Below are positions 11,958-22,754 of a stretch of 64,000 nucleotides of DNA, one piece after another; within the stretch, counting starts at the first letter, position 1, and the number at the start of each line of letters is the position of its first letter. Both the position numbers and the translations under genes were made by a program. Below the pieces are notes generated by a model. That model was not told where the DNA came from, did no database searches, and saw nothing but the letters and a program-made list of their open reading frames with translations. Location: NCBI GenBank assembly GCA_024734495.1, contig JALMQS010000085.1, positions 17,492,474 to 17,556,473 of the forward strand. The letters run 5' to 3'. Source of the stretch: Forficula auricularia. Lineage: Eukaryota; Arthropoda; Insecta; Dermaptera; Forficulidae.

Positions 11958-12140
11958 AAATTAAGTGGATATCGATGAGCCAGTCCAAAAAAGAAGAAGA
12001 TAATTTACACTATCTTTTTATTCATAAAACCGACGTTTCGGAGGTTATTGCCTCCTTCTTCAGGGTTTTGAAAAGTCAGTTGGACTGCCTCATCGATATC
12101 CACTTAATTCACTTGTCAGCCCGTCTCCAAAAATTACTCC
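11958..12140. repeat. Hammerhead family-1 element, inverted ends
   Basis: AAGTGGATATCGATGAG at the left faces CTCATCGATATCCACTT at the right, enclosing the minus-strand hammerhead at 12026-12069. Related copies lie near 20470-20620, 32560-32900, 53440-53665 and 62420-62620. Confidence 0.8.
12026..12069 (-). ncRNA. Hammerhead ribozyme motif, family 1 (stem III ACGT)
   Basis: Read on the minus strand: stem I half AAAACC; core CTGAAGA; one extra A; stem II GGAGG-caataa-CCTCC; GAA; palindrome ACGT; cleavable C; stem I partner GGTTTT. All six stem I pairs match. All fixed core bases of the hammerhead consensus are present (position 7 is free). Stem III is too short to close as a hairpin, so activity would need a dimer. 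This is a type I arrangement as in Penelope-like elements and retrozymes. Activity is inferred, not shown. Confidence 0.85.
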
Positions 12141-13189
12141 AATCTTGTTACATTTTAAATTCTAAAAAATATCTAAAATTCAAAAGGTTACGTGGATTGG
12201 TTCGCGGATGAATTTTGAGATAATTGAAAAAATATAAATATAGCAAACACCATATAGGTTTTTTCAAAGTGTATTCAAATACCATTCTCCGGCCTCATAT
12301 TAGATTGATTGTAGTCTCGTGACATTATTACCAATAACACTCTTCTAAAAATAATACTAAAATAAAAAAATTATACTCACAACAAAAATTCTGTACACTC
12401 TAGGTCCTAAAGAAAGGAGTCTAGCCAGTAACAATAAATATATTTTTGTACACCAACACCACTAAACATTAAAGTTTGGTTTCTCACACATCAAACTGTT
12501 ATTTTATTACTGGTCAACAAGTAATTACAATTTTCCGCAACACCTCGAAAAAACTCCATCTTCACTTTACACGAACACAGAAACACTGGGGTCGGAGCAT
12601 GATGGTCTCATCGAGTCCCAAACACATTATTATAAAAATTTAATTTAATGAAAATACTTAAAGATCGAATTACAATGAAGTAATTTTCTGTTTGTTAATT
12701 CCACTCCCAAACATTATGGTACTAAAACGAAAACTTTCACTAAATCTATTAATAGCATAACAGTGCAAACTAACAGCAAAAGCAATTGAAATTGTTTTCG
12801 GAGAATTCTCGAAACTGGACAATTAGTTAATCTCACCCCACTTCATTAAAACTCATCCTCCGAACCCATTGCGCAACCAATCCAGCCCTTGATCTCAATT
12901 TAATTAAATCATCGTGTTGCTAGAAAGACAGTTTAGATTACATAATGGTAAAATATATATATATATATAGGTAGTAATAAGGTTTTAGTTATGCAAAGAA
13001 CCCTAACAACAATCCAACAGATTTATTCAATTAGTTGGTTCTAGTATATCTAAACAAGCAGATATGAGGAAGTTACAATTAATGTGAATTACTATAAGTG
13101 TCTGATATTAGGCATCAAACTTAAAAAACATCTAACCTTTGAGCTTTTAATGCAAGACCACACACAGTGTTGTCTATAATATCTTCTTT

Positions 13190-13300
13190 TCTTCTTCAAG
13201 CGCCATGCTTAATTCCGAGCGTAGGCGATTACTGTAGAGAGTATTCTCTCCATTATAATTTACCTGGTAAAATTTTTCACAGGGGTGGTTTATCCATTGC
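13190..13300. repeat. Interspersed repeat related to 32510-32960
   Basis: 'ggcgattactgtagagagta' followed by 'ttctctcc', and 'aaatttttcacaggggtg', recur inverted near 32905 and 32515. They form the outer flanks of the hammerhead repeat at 32.6 kb, so this is probably a related fragment without the ribozyme. Confidence 0.5.
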
Positions 13301-13631
13301 CTTCCTTATAATGTCGCATTATTAGTAGGTAATTGGCCAGATATTTCCTTCGATTCGAATACGTTGGAGTTTTACGGCAAATTTTCCTTCTGGACTCTGG
13401 CCTCTCACCTTCCTTGGAATGACCGTATTACTTGTGCATCAAAAGCTGCTGGATGTAAGCTTTAATTTAAAGTTAGTTAGTTTAATTTAAACTAATCGAA
13501 GACCGTTTGATTTCGCTGAAGGGGAATCAGAATTGGTTTCGGGATTCAATGTCGAGTACATAGGGGGCGGTTTGCTTTATTTATTTATTATTCATTTTTA
13601 TGTCTTACTTACGATTAGAGATACATAAACC

Positions 13632-14135
13632 GAAAAAATTAACTTTGACACTTTTTAAAAAATCTGAAATAAATACAAAGGGGTCCTCCCTGGGGTCTGA
13701 TTTTCATTGATAAATAAAGTATTAATTTCCACGATATTTTTATCGATTGTAATACCAGAGTATTTAGAGACCCAAACGGTATTTGTTTTGATATAAAGAA
13801 AAAAACTCTGATACCCCCGAAAAAATCTGAAATAAATACAAAGGGTAGGGTCTGAATTTTTGATATTTATTGAAAAAAAAAGTATTAATCCCCAAGATAT
13901 TTTTACCGATTGTAATAACAGAGTATTTAGAGAGATCAAATACGGTATTTGTTTTGATATAAAGCGAAAAAATTCAACTTTGAAACCCTCGAAACAATTT
14001 GAAATGTATACAAAGGGTCCCCTGTGGTCTGAATGATTTTCATATAACAATAAATTATTAATTTTTAAGATATTTGTATCGATTGTAATACAAGAGTACT
14101 TAGAGAGACTAAATAAGTTATTCGTACTTTTATTT
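13632..14135 (+). repeat. Three tandem units of about 167 bp
   Basis: Units start near 13632, 13798 and 13966 and share 'gaaataaatacaaaggg', 'atcgattgtaata' and 'gtatttgttttgatataaa'. A 131-codon minus-strand ORF runs through the array but has no family features and is a by-product of the repeats. The array abuts the hAT end at 14141-14206 and may be internal sequence of that transposon. Confidence 0.8.
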
Positions 14136-14140
14136 AGAAT

Positions 14141-14206
14141 AGGGCGCCTAGGAAAAATTTTAATTGAAAAAAGGCGCCGCGACTCGGAAAAGTTTGGGAA
14201 CCCCTG
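14141..14206. mobile_element. hAT right-end fragment (CAGGGGTTCCCAAAC family)
   Basis: The last 66 bp end GTTTGGGAACCCCTG, a typical hAT terminal repeat preceded by a GC-rich subterminal part (GGCGCCGCGACTCGG). An opposite end of the same family lies at 22524. The matching left end of this copy was not found, so it is a remnant. Confidence 0.6.
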
Positions 14207-16354
14207 TCATACACTGTAAAAGGCTTAAATTCATCCCTGTCTTGAAAGGCGTTTAAGTATTCTATTGTTTCCTATTGCAAGCCAAATGACATCGGTATAA
14301 GTCAGAGTTCGGGGGAACTTTTTAGTTATTACCCCAAAATATTTTTCCATAGGTCGCTATTACCTCTACATGAAAAGCAAAAAAAGCAAGGTAAATGTAT
14401 CTTATCTTGTTATATTAAACGAGCAATTCTTGTATATTATATGTTTAGAATCGGTTTGTCGAAAAAGGGCTCTAACGATTTGGATGAAATTCACGAGTTA
14501 GGCGGGTTTTTGTGTTGACAATTCGATCTATCAAGGTCTCATCTTCGGATAAGTTGTTTTGATGGTTTTTTTTAATTGAAATAATTATTCACAGGTGGTT
14601 GTTGGAATAAAAATTTATAATAACATTTCTTTCAATTTATTTTTAATAAAATTCATTGGTTTTTTATATTTTAAATTGCACTAATAGATCATTACAAATG
14701 TTATTATATATTAGAATTTGCCAATTTGATTAAATAAAGGTATTTTTCTATAAAATAATTTAATAGAATATCAATTTTATTCTCTTAAAAAATCCGACAA
14801 TTCGAAGGATCATACCTCCTTCTTCATGATTTAAAAGGGTCAAAATAAGGGAAGGGGCGTAAATTAGTCATGTCGGAAAATAAATATTTTAATCGTTCAT
14901 ATCTCGTCTTCGGAAAGTCTGCAGAGCACTTGAAATTTGAAAACTTAAGCTACTTTAGAAGCAATAAAGTTTACTGAGCATCGCTCGGTGCTTCAGGCAC
15001 TTATTTATTATTTATTGAATTAATTGGAATTTATATGAAAACTCTCTGTAAGTAAATAAAAATTGTAAACATTAACATAATTCAAACGCTTTTACGTTTT
15101 AGAAAAATGATGTTGTTTCATTTTCGCTAAAATAACTTCAAAATTAGGACTTTTTGACATGAGCGCAATTTGACTACAATCCTCGGCATTCAGCCGATTT
15201 CTTGACGGGTTTAAATGACTGCTTTTTAAAAAGAAAAAATACACCAACACTCATCATGACAAAAAATGCATAACTTTTATTAATGTTTTTATATATTTTT
15301 TTAACTTTTATTAATTTTAAGATTTTGAATTCCTGTAAAAGCTATCAAACTAACAATACTATAATAGTTTATAAAATAAAAAAATTTAAAAAATGTCCTT
15401 TTTACCCCTGATAGTTTCATTTTTACCCCATTTGGGGTAATTTACCCCGGTTCCCCGACCCCTGGTATAAGTGATTTTGCCTTATCTCCGCATTCCCTGC
15501 CCCATCGTAGAATTATTTTGGCCCTTTACCTTTATTAAAGATACTTTCATGGCGAGATAAAGTGATAAATCCCATCTGAATCCTCATTTAATTGAAACAC
15601 AATTGAACAAATGCATTCGCCAAATTGTTTATCCCTATTAATTCTACAGACAAATTCCCTTGGACTGAACTAGTTTAAAATACCATACTAAATATATTAA
15701 AACTTTACAATCTATCAATTAAAATCTATTCATTCAAATATTAAGTTAATGTATTTCATATGTATGTTTATGCTTTAGTTGGCTATTTTTATTTATTCGA
15801 ATTTGCAATTTATATGTTTGGTTTCAAACCCCATTTACTAAAAATATATAATGAAATTCAAGATACTAACTATTTTCATGTGCTATAACTGTTAACAAGT
15901 TACAACTTACAAGTAGAATTACTATCTTGTATTTAAATTACTTTGTAACATATGACTTCATAGCCCTGTGTTGTAAGTACTATTAAATCTTGCCTGTATT
16001 AGGTACCCACTCATTGAATTGATTTTCTAGAAACTAATTTCTCTGCTAAAGAGTAAATTTACAATTTACCCTCCGGATATAATTCTCGTCACTGGATTAG
16101 TATTATTAGTAGTACGAGCGTCATTCGACGCAGATGGTCCCCAATGAAGTGTCGCTAATCGGTTAATCTACTGAAACAAAAACAAAATGACCGTAACGCA
16201 AATGGGGGAAATTTACCAATTTCAAAAGTTCATTTATCCAAGCAATGGAAATGAAGTATACTAGTACAAAATGGAAACAAAAATTATCTGCATTAATATT
16301 TTTCTTTGACAAGGAGAAATCAATGGGGTCATCGTCTTCTTGATGTAAATAAAC
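14207..16354. other. Intron stretch with only relics
   Basis: Around 14795-14860 there is a decayed family-1 hammerhead (minus: ATGAAGA, GGAGG-type stem II, GAATTGTC) with several core bases lost. The 14450-14560 segment resembles the dispersed sequence near 20920-21080. Nothing else was recognised. Confidence 0.45.
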
Positions 16355-16888
16355 ATACCTATACCTATATACCAGCGGTTATACAATATACATACATATA
16401 TGCGAGGGGTGAACCGCGACCTAAATTAGGGGTTAAATATTAACCATCGAAAGTAAACTATTAAACATTTCTGAAATATTAGTGAGAAGGGATATAATCG
16501 TTGGATCAATTTAAACCACACAGGACTGTTTGTGCTCAATTTGGCCGGAAGTCAATTTTCAATCAATCATCTAAGTTTACTGATAAATTCAGAAGGTTAG
16601 TAGGTAGGTACAACTTCGAATCCGCAATATGAAGTTTAAAATAATCTTGTGTTAATAGGTTAGCGCATAGGGCCAAACTATTCCTATACCTATATACTAG
16701 CGATTATATAATATACATATATAGGTATGGGAGGGGTGAACCGTGACATAATTTCGTGTACACGTACTTCCACTTGCATTTCCAAGTAGAAGACAAAAGA
16801 TGAAGGGGCATTATCTAATGAATTCCAAAATAATTCCACATAATTTCAAAGACGTGTACACCTAATTCCAATCGCGGTCCACCCCTCG
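16355..16888. mobile_element. CGAGGGGTGAACC MITEs with duplicated flank
   Basis: A partial left end starts at 16403 and a more complete copy spans 16730-16888 (ends GAGGGGTGAACCG and CCACCCCTCG). The roughly 75 bp before each MITE start (16355 and 16676) are near-copies ('cctatacctatata', 'atacaatatacata'), so MITE end and flank were duplicated together. I could not read a clean target duplication. Confidence 0.65.
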
Positions 16889-16983
16889 CATTATGTATAA
16901 TTGTATATCCATAATTTGTATATATAATTTATTTGTTATATTGGTTTATGAAGTGACCAAGTTATTATTATAATATAAAGTAC

Positions 16984-17207
16984 CTGGAGGCACGAGCGAT
17001 GCTCAGTTAAAAGCTTTATTTTAATATTATTTTTAATTTAAAAATTCTGATAAAAAGGTCGATTTTTATTTGAGAGCCGCTTTCAAATTAAAAAAAATAC
17101 AAAAATATATAATAGTCTCCCAATGTAGCCCCCCCCCCCACCCCCACCCCTCTCGACCCCACCCCGAAACCTCTCCCTACCCCCGGATTCCCCACCAATG
17201 CGCCCCT
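16984..17207 (+). repeat. 220-bp repeat with C-rich tract, copy 1
   Basis: It shares with 20022-20245 a 'gcgatgctc' start, an AT-rich middle ('aaaaaggtcgatttttattt') and a C-rich end (17128-17205) with repeated CCCC blocks broken by A or T. The minus strand of that end has many G-runs and could form quadruplexes. Confidence 0.75.
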
Positions 17208-17289
17208 TCAATATATAACCAAGATACAAATATATAAACAAACAAATATATATACAATTTTTGTTCGTTCAATAAGAGTAGATTATAAA

Positions 17290-18110
17290 GGTTCATTGCA
17301 ACGATGCCAAATACAAGTTTAGACCTGTTTTAGACTATTAGAGATAAATTTCTTAATTTCTATTATTTTAGGAATATCCTTATGCACTCGGACGAACATA
17401 TATGGAGAGAGATAATATTAAATTAGACTTCATTAGAGCAAATACTGTTGCCCAAACATCTTTTAGTTCATCTTTCAAGATTACTTTTTTAATGCAATTT
17501 ATAGATTTTAAATGAAAGTCATGGGACGAGTACATGTAAATTAATTTACTTTTTAACCTCTTTAAAATCAAAAGTATTTTCCACAAGATAGCTGAAGTGA
17601 TTAAAATAGGAAATCTGGAATATTTTTTAATATTCTTTAAATTTGTTAACGTTAAAAGGCTCTTAAATTGAAAGTTTTTTTGCCTAAGGTAGCAGAATTT
17701 TTATATATTGAAGGAGACAATAAAAGTGTGTCTTCTGCTGGAATTATAAATTTTATTTATTTATAACGAGATAAATAAAATAAATAAATATTGAAAAATG
17801 AATAAATAAAATTATAATTTCAGCAGAAGACACACTCTTTTATTGTCTCCTTCAAGTTAAAAGGCTCAGTAAATTTTAAATTTTATATAACTTTAAATGA
17901 ATTATTTGTATAATATTTATTGTGTTTTTAAAATTTTACAAATTTTCAAATATAACACGGATGAAAATACTCTTGACATTTGGGAATTTGCGGGATTCGC
18001 CGCAGCCACACGCACGCCACTGATATATAGGTATATGTTTATTTGCATCAAGTAGAAGACAACCTGATTGATTTCTTCTTTCGAACCAACAACAATTAAA
18101 TGCAAATTCC
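17290..18110 (+). repeat. Long dispersed repeat, copy 1 (paralogue of 27357-29960)
   Basis: From 'gttcattgca' onward through 'gaatatccttatgcactcgg' and 'tcttgacatttgggaatttg' this parallels the sequence at 27357-27682 and 29650-29960. The two copies differ by insertions that can be dated against each other: this one has a family-2 hammerhead fragment at 17663-17855; the other has a hAT and a small MITE. No intact coding frame was found. The identity of the repeat is unknown. Confidence 0.75.
17663..17855. mobile_element. Family-2 hammerhead-type insertion, ribozyme lost
   Basis: 193 bp flanked by an exact 12-bp duplication GTTAAAAGGCTC (17651-17662 and 17856-17867). The paralogous repeat near 29695 lacks the insertion. 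It has inverted arms carrying 'gacacactcttttattg' and its inverse, the ends shared with 19.7 kb and 43.2 kb, but the central hammerhead is missing. Confidence 0.8.
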
Positions 18111-18167
18111 AAAACTCTCTTAAATTAGCAAAAGATAACTGTTTATATTATTTTTAGAGAAGTGAAA

Positions 18168-18232
18168 AATTGGGCATGGGATAGAGCTGAGTGGGGGGCA
18201 GGATGTTGCGTCAAACCAGTCTAACTTAGTAG
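18168..18232 (+). mobile_element. RTE-type LINE 3' relic
   Basis: About 60 bp resemble the end of the RTE fragment at 28480-28768 ('gcatcaaaccagtctta' there, 'gcgtcaaaccagtctaa' here). It stops exactly at the hAT target duplication. Confidence 0.5.
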
Positions 18233-18239
18233 TCTAGTA

Positions 18240-18989
18240 CAGGGATGGCGAACCTTTTTTGATGTCCGTGCCACAAAGTCATAATTTTTTTTAAATAGGT
18301 AACGTGCCACAATAAAATGTCATTCGAAATGTTATCGTGATGAAACTATGCGTAAGTATAATTAAATAAACAAATAAAAGCAATTCTTCTTTAAACAATT
18401 TTTTAGTAATCAATGTTTTACAAAAAGCAATATGCTAGAAACAAAATTCACGTTAAAAACAATTGTTTTTAATGTGATTTTTGTTGCTGTACACAAGATG
18501 ATAAAGATTTAATATCAGGTTCATATTTAGTTAATTTCAACAGTACGCATGCAGAGCTCGACTCATCCATCATTCTATTCCTATATTTATTTTTTATAAA
18601 ATTTAATTCTTGAAATAGAGATTCAGATGCCCACGTCGGTGAAAATATTGATAAAATTGCCTTATCTAATATTTTTAAACAATTAAACGTGTCAGGAATT
18701 GAATTCCATGTAGTTAGAATTTCATCTTCTGCATCTTTATATACTTCGAGAGAATTCATGCGATATTTTAATAATAAAATATATAATATGACGGTTCTAG
18801 TTAACATACTAAGATAGGTATTCAGTACTACAAATTTATATCATAAATTATAAATTAAGTGTAGATTAATAATTTTTAATTCATTTCTATCAAAAAAGAT
18901 AACTTATAAAAAAAAATGTTTTTGTGCGTGCCATCGAAATTTTCAAACGTGCCACTTGTGGCACGCGTGCCATTGGTTCGCCATCCCTG
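18240..18989 (-). mobile_element. hAT transposon remnant with transposase C-terminus
   Basis: Perfect 15-bp terminal inverted repeats CAGGGATGGCGAACC flank 750 bp. The 8-bp duplication is GTCTAGTA against GTCTTGTA (one mismatch). A minus-strand ORF (18807 to 18469) ends in a stretch resembling the hAT C-terminal dimerisation domain: ASESLFQELNFIKNKYRNRM and then KLTKYEPDIKSL. The catalytic N-terminal part is deleted. Confidence 0.9.
18469..18807 (-). pseudogene. Truncated hAT transposase, dimerisation-domain relic
   Basis: 112 codons without stop. The C-terminal half matches the hATC pattern (F-x-S-T/P-x-x-x-E-S-x-F, I-K-x-K-Y-R, L-x-L-x-x-Y-x-P-D). Family members are usually 500-700 residues, and here the zinc-finger and catalytic DDE parts are gone. 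The stated ATG is probably not a real start because homology begins later. Confidence 0.75.
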
Positions 18990-19219
18990 GTCTTGTACTA
19001 TATCTGTAAGTGAATATATATAGTACATTGAAATAATTTTTGATTGTTTTTTCTATTATATAAATACTTTTATAAAAACAATCTCAACATGTTTAATAAA
19101 AATCCAAGAGTTTTGAGGAAAACTGAATTTGGAAAAATAGTTCGTTTAAAAGGAAATATAAAGCAAATATCATATATGTATATATTTATATTACCTATGT
19201 TATATATTTTTTGTTTTAG

Positions 19220-19373
19220 ATTACAATGGCAAAAGTCGACGCTTTTCTCGACGCCCTAATCAATTATGATAAAGAAAACATTCATCCGGAAATCACCAAG
19301 GCAATTCAACCATATTTAAAAGATTCTGAATTTGAACCTGAATTTGTTCGTTCCAAATCAGGCGCTGCAGCTG
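19220..19373 (+). CDS. Dhc93AB-like (DNAH9/11/17 group): Dynein heavy chain exon 4: microtubule-binding domain, second half
   Basis: Fifty-one residues plus one base: ITMAKVDAFLDALINYDKEN, then IHPEITKAIQPYLKDSEFEP and EFVRSKSGAAAG. The conserved stretch AIQPYLKDSEF-x-PEFVRSKS-x-AAAG is diagnostic for axonemal dynein stalk tips. The acceptor is TGTTTTAG and the donor GTAAGA, phase 1. An ORF continuing past 19373 simply reads through the donor. It lies 8.2 kb after exon 3 and 5.7 kb before exon 5. Confidence 0.96.
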
Positions 19374-19670
19374 GTAAGAGACATTTTTTTATTATTTATT
19401 CTGTACCAGTGTCTTTCTTGGCCCCTATAATGCTTATCCATTTATCTTTCTTCTGCAATGTTAACACCAGCTTTTTATTTCCGTTTTTTCTCAACTTCAT
19501 CTCCAGCCATGTCGTGTCGTGTTTTTTATCCTTGTATTTGATGGTAACTTTGGTTATTGTTTCATGTATCTTGGTTAATTTCACTTTCACTAAATTTTTA
19601 AACTGTTATTGATACACATAAAAAGTAAAGAATCTAATTATTGAGTATCAATGGTTGTTTTGAGATCATA

Positions 19671-19997
19671 ATATACATATTAAATTGAAAGTTTTTTTGC
19701 CGAGAGTAGCAAAATTTTTATATATTGGAGGAGACAATAAAGAGTGTGTCTTCGCTGGAATTATAAATTTTATTTATTTATAACGAGACTATAGTTTCGA
19801 GGGCTTTGCCCTCTTCATCAGTCCATTACAATGGATTCAGCAGGAATTAATTTATGAATATTCATTAATCCATAATTCCTGTGAATCCATTGTAATAGAT
19901 CGATGAAGAAGCAGCTCTCGAAACTATAGTCTCGTTAGTAACATAAATAAAATTTATAATTCCAGCAGAAGACACACTCTTTTATTGTCTCCTTCAA
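19671..19997. mobile_element. Hammerhead family-2 foldback element
   Basis: Two inverted arms, each ending in the 'gacacactcttttattg' type end, surround a palindromic centre. The left arm carries an intact minus-strand hammerhead (19778-19831), the right arm a decayed plus-strand one (about 19888-19940; CTGATGA reduced to TCGATGA). ATAATATACA occurs at both flanks, suggesting a 10-bp target duplication. Confidence 0.8.
19778..19831 (-). ncRNA. Hammerhead ribozyme motif, family 2 (stem III ACTATAGT)
   Basis: Minus strand: CTGATGA, extra A, stem II GAGGGC-aaa-GCCCTC, GAA, perfect 8-base palindrome ACTATAGT, cleavable C, then TCGTTATAA. Stem I pairs as GA:TC, a small internal loop, then TTGTAA with TTATAA. 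The fixed core is complete. The palindrome implies pairing between two ribozyme copies. Confidence 0.85.
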
Positions 19998-20021
19998 TAA
20001 TATACAGTACATCTGAGGCAC

Positions 20022-20245
20022 CGAGCGATGCTCGTAACTTTTTCCTTCAGTTAAAAGCTTTATTTTAATATTATTTTTAATTTAAAATTCTGATAAAAAG
20101 GTCGATTTTTATTTGAGAGCCGCTTTCAAATTAAAAAAAATACAAAAATATATAATAGTCGCCCAATGTAGCCCCCCACCTCCACCCCGCTCGACCCCAC
20201 CCCCTAAACCTCTCTCTACCCTCGGATTCCCCACCACTGCGCCCC
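20022..20245 (+). repeat. 220-bp repeat with C-rich tract, copy 2
   Basis: Parallel to 16984-17207, with the C-rich end at about 20170-20243. It directly follows the family-2 hammerhead element, whereas copy 1 precedes a related fragment by 450 bp. Confidence 0.75.
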
Positions 20246-20469
20246 ACCTTCTGCACCTGTTTTGATTCAACCATATGATTCATTTTTATTCATCCAATTA
20301 ATAAATAAAACCTATCAACATGTGTTGTTTTTTCAGAAAATTGAGACCTGCTTATGCGAAATATATTTTTAAATAAATTCTTGATTATTTTTTATTCTAT
20401 TAAATAAATAAAGTTCTTTATAAAAACAATTATAAAACGTTTATTAATAAGATTAGAGTAATTTTTGGA

Positions 20470-20620
20470 GACGGACTGATAAGTGAAATAAGTGGATATT
20501 GATGAGGCAGTCCAAAAAAAGAAGAAGATAATTTACACTATCTTTTTATTCATAAAACTGACGTTTCGGAGGCTATTCCTCCTTCTTCAGGGTTTTGAAA
20601 AGTCAATGAAGGAAATCCAA
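20470..20620. repeat. Hammerhead family-1 repeat
   Basis: Related to 11958-12140: 'agtggatattgatgaggcag' at the left, then 'ctatctttttattcataaaa' and the minus-strand hammerhead. The right arm is lost. Confidence 0.75.
20554..20596 (-). ncRNA. Hammerhead ribozyme motif, family 1
   Basis: Minus strand: AAAACC, CTGAAGA, extra A, stem II GGAGG-aatag-CCTCC, GAA, ACGT, C, AGTTTT. The core is intact. The stem I pair next to the core is C-A instead of C-G; the remaining five pairs hold. Confidence 0.8.
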
Positions 20621-21439
20621 TGCGGCATTCCCTTCTGTCTCCTCTTTCAGTGGCAGTAACAATAATATATTGTATTTCATTATCAGCAGAATTATAATGT
20701 AATAATTATTTATTAATATTTACAACGTTTAGGGAGAACAAAATATGTTAAAATCCACAATCACAATACTTCTTCAAGGCCTTTTAGAACAATGAAACAA
20801 ACAACCCATTGTCTGCCTCGGTATAAAAGGAAAAGGGAAACCTTTTTAAAACCCTAAGAATGGGATTTGTCTACCTGAGAATAATTAATTTGATTACGAA
20901 AAAACCCATCAAAAACAATTTTGTCGAAGATGAGACCGTGACAGATCGAATTGTCACCCCAAAAACCCCTAACCCGTGAATTTCATCAAAATCGGTAGAG
21001 TCGTTTTCAAAATATAACCAAGATACAAATATATAAACAAAGAAATATATATACAAACAAATAAATAAATATACAATTTTTGCTCGTTTAATAAGAGTAG
21101 TTAGTTACAGTCTAGCTTTTTTGGTTCCTTAATGATAGCGATGTCAAGTTGAAAGGGTTGAAACATTCGTTTTAGAAGGTTAATAATGCTTGTAATTATT
21201 TTGTATATGGCTGTCAAAAATAGTACTATTTAATTTGTCATTTGATTTTTTCTACAATATGGAAATTTGTATGTTAACAATATTGCAAATGGCCGCCAGT
21301 AAACAGTGACCAATTAGAAAGAAGTATCGTGTTCAATGAGTTACGTGGTGTTAGTGATCCACCAATAAAGTATCAGTATTCAATAATCTTTTTTTATAAT
21401 TCATTTTTACCTATTTTTTCTATTTGAAAAATCAATATA

Positions 21440-22523
21440 CACTCAAAAGCAAAGAAAACCGGACACTTGATAATTTTTATTTTTTATTTTTTGATAAATT
21501 AAAATTAATTTTCTCATAAAATATTAAATAATAATAGACATAATTTAAAATGTTAACACTTTCGATTAATTCATGGCAACTTAATATTATGGTATATCCA
21601 AAATAAAAAAAAATGAATTTAATGAAAATCGATCATTTATTCTTTCTCTTCGAAACTTTTCAAACTTTTATCGTATAAAAGCTCATATACGAGAAATAAA
21701 GAGACATTATTTTAAATAATCATGTTTTTTTTATTATTTTAATAGATAGCCGTTAAAATTTTCTGTTTTTACTTTACCATACAGGGTGTGGTCAAGTATT
21801 GTAATCGTGGATGAAAAAATGTTTTTATTGCTTCTTTTTTTCGAAATATCTCAATAAACGGCTGAAACTATTTTGATTGAAAAAATTGGGCCAAACCATG
21901 CCATTTCGGTCTACAAAAAAGCTTTTAATAAGTAAACATCGAAAAAATTATATTTTTCGAGATAATAACTGTTTTGTCAAAATGTCTGTTAGTCTGTTAG
22001 TACGAGCGTTACGAATTTTTGTGGACGAGCTAGCTCAAAAACTAGAGTGAATATCAAAACCAAATTTCACACTTAGTTTTGGTGCATTGAGATTAAGATT
22101 AGATTTTCGTGTATATCTACCCAAAATTAAGTGGGGGGGGATCAAAAAATAAAAATCTAGGTCATTTGAGCAGACTCATCCAAATTTTGTATACATAATC
22201 AGTGGGGCCCCAGAACATTAAAAATGCAAAAGCAAACCTCCTAAAATGTGGGATGGGGGTTGGTCAAAAAATGAAAATCTAGGCCCTTGGACCAAACTCA
22301 ACCAGAAATGTATGGTAAAGTCACGTGGATGGCCACATCAGAACTTGTCAATTTATTTAAAATCATATTTATTAAGCCAAAAACATTAAAATTCCATTTT
22401 AGCTTTATAAATAATTTTTTGATTACCTATTTAGTCAAAATATGGAAATATTTTTTTTTAATATTCTATTTATTCATTTTATCTAAAAATTATCAAGTGT
22501 CCGGTTTTCTTTGCTTTTGAGTG
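21440..22523. mobile_element. TA-flanked transposon with long perfect terminal inverted repeats
   Basis: The end CACTCAAAAGCAAAGAAAAC, continued by CGGACACTTGATAATTTTTA, is exactly inverted at 22484-22523. Left flanking bases are TA, as in Tc1/mariner-type elements. The interior encodes no recognisable transposase and is interrupted by the ACTTTACCATACAGGG element (21772-22350). Confidence 0.85.
21772..22350 (+). mobile_element. ACTTTACCATACAGGG element, copy 2 (nested)
   Basis: Same order of blocks as 8421-9175, without the minisatellite expansion. It is nested in the long-TIR element. Confidence 0.75.
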
Positions 22524-22600
22524 GGGGTTCCCAAACTTTTTCGAGTCGCCGCACCTTTTTTCAATTAAAATTTTTCGAGGTGGGTTTCACGCATAAAATA
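22524..22600. mobile_element. hAT left-end fragment (CAGGGGTTCCCAAAC family)
   Basis: GGGGTTCCCAAACTTTTTCG followed by AGTCGCCGC is the inverse of the end at 14141-14206. The first bases were cut by the neighbouring transposon. No partner end was found. Confidence 0.5.
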
Positions 22601-22754
22601 AAAAAAATGTGTTTTGAATCGTTATGCAAAGTTTATAGGGATCGAATATTCATTTTTGAATGCTAAATAATGTCAATATTTGCAAATGGACGCCATCTTC
22701 GAATGACCAATGATGGTGTATCAAAGATTTGTGTGTCCCAGCAATAGTGAAGAT

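Larger units (their letters stand above)
11343..12575. repeat. 1.2-kb foldback element with nested hammerhead element at its centre
   Basis: The left arm (about 11343-11810) and right arm (about 12143-12575) are inverted, diverged copies of each other. Markers are 'gtaattacttgttgaccagt' on the left against its inverse near 12510, and 'catccgcgaaccaatcc' on the left against its inverse near 12195. The space between holds a smaller palindrome (about 11796-11958) and the family-1 hammerhead repeat (11958-12140). Short ORFs inside have no family features. Confidence 0.8.

Noticed and set aside
13655..14050. 131-codon minus-strand ORF
   Set aside because: It spans three tandem 167-bp units; the frame is a by-product and no family features are visible.
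14795..14860. Family-1 hammerhead at 14.8 kb as active
   Set aside because: ATGAAGA and GAATTGTC replace core bases, so it is only a relic.
19226..19612. 128-codon ORF as a separate gene
   Set aside because: Its first 49 codons are dynein exon 4; the rest reads through the splice donor into intron.
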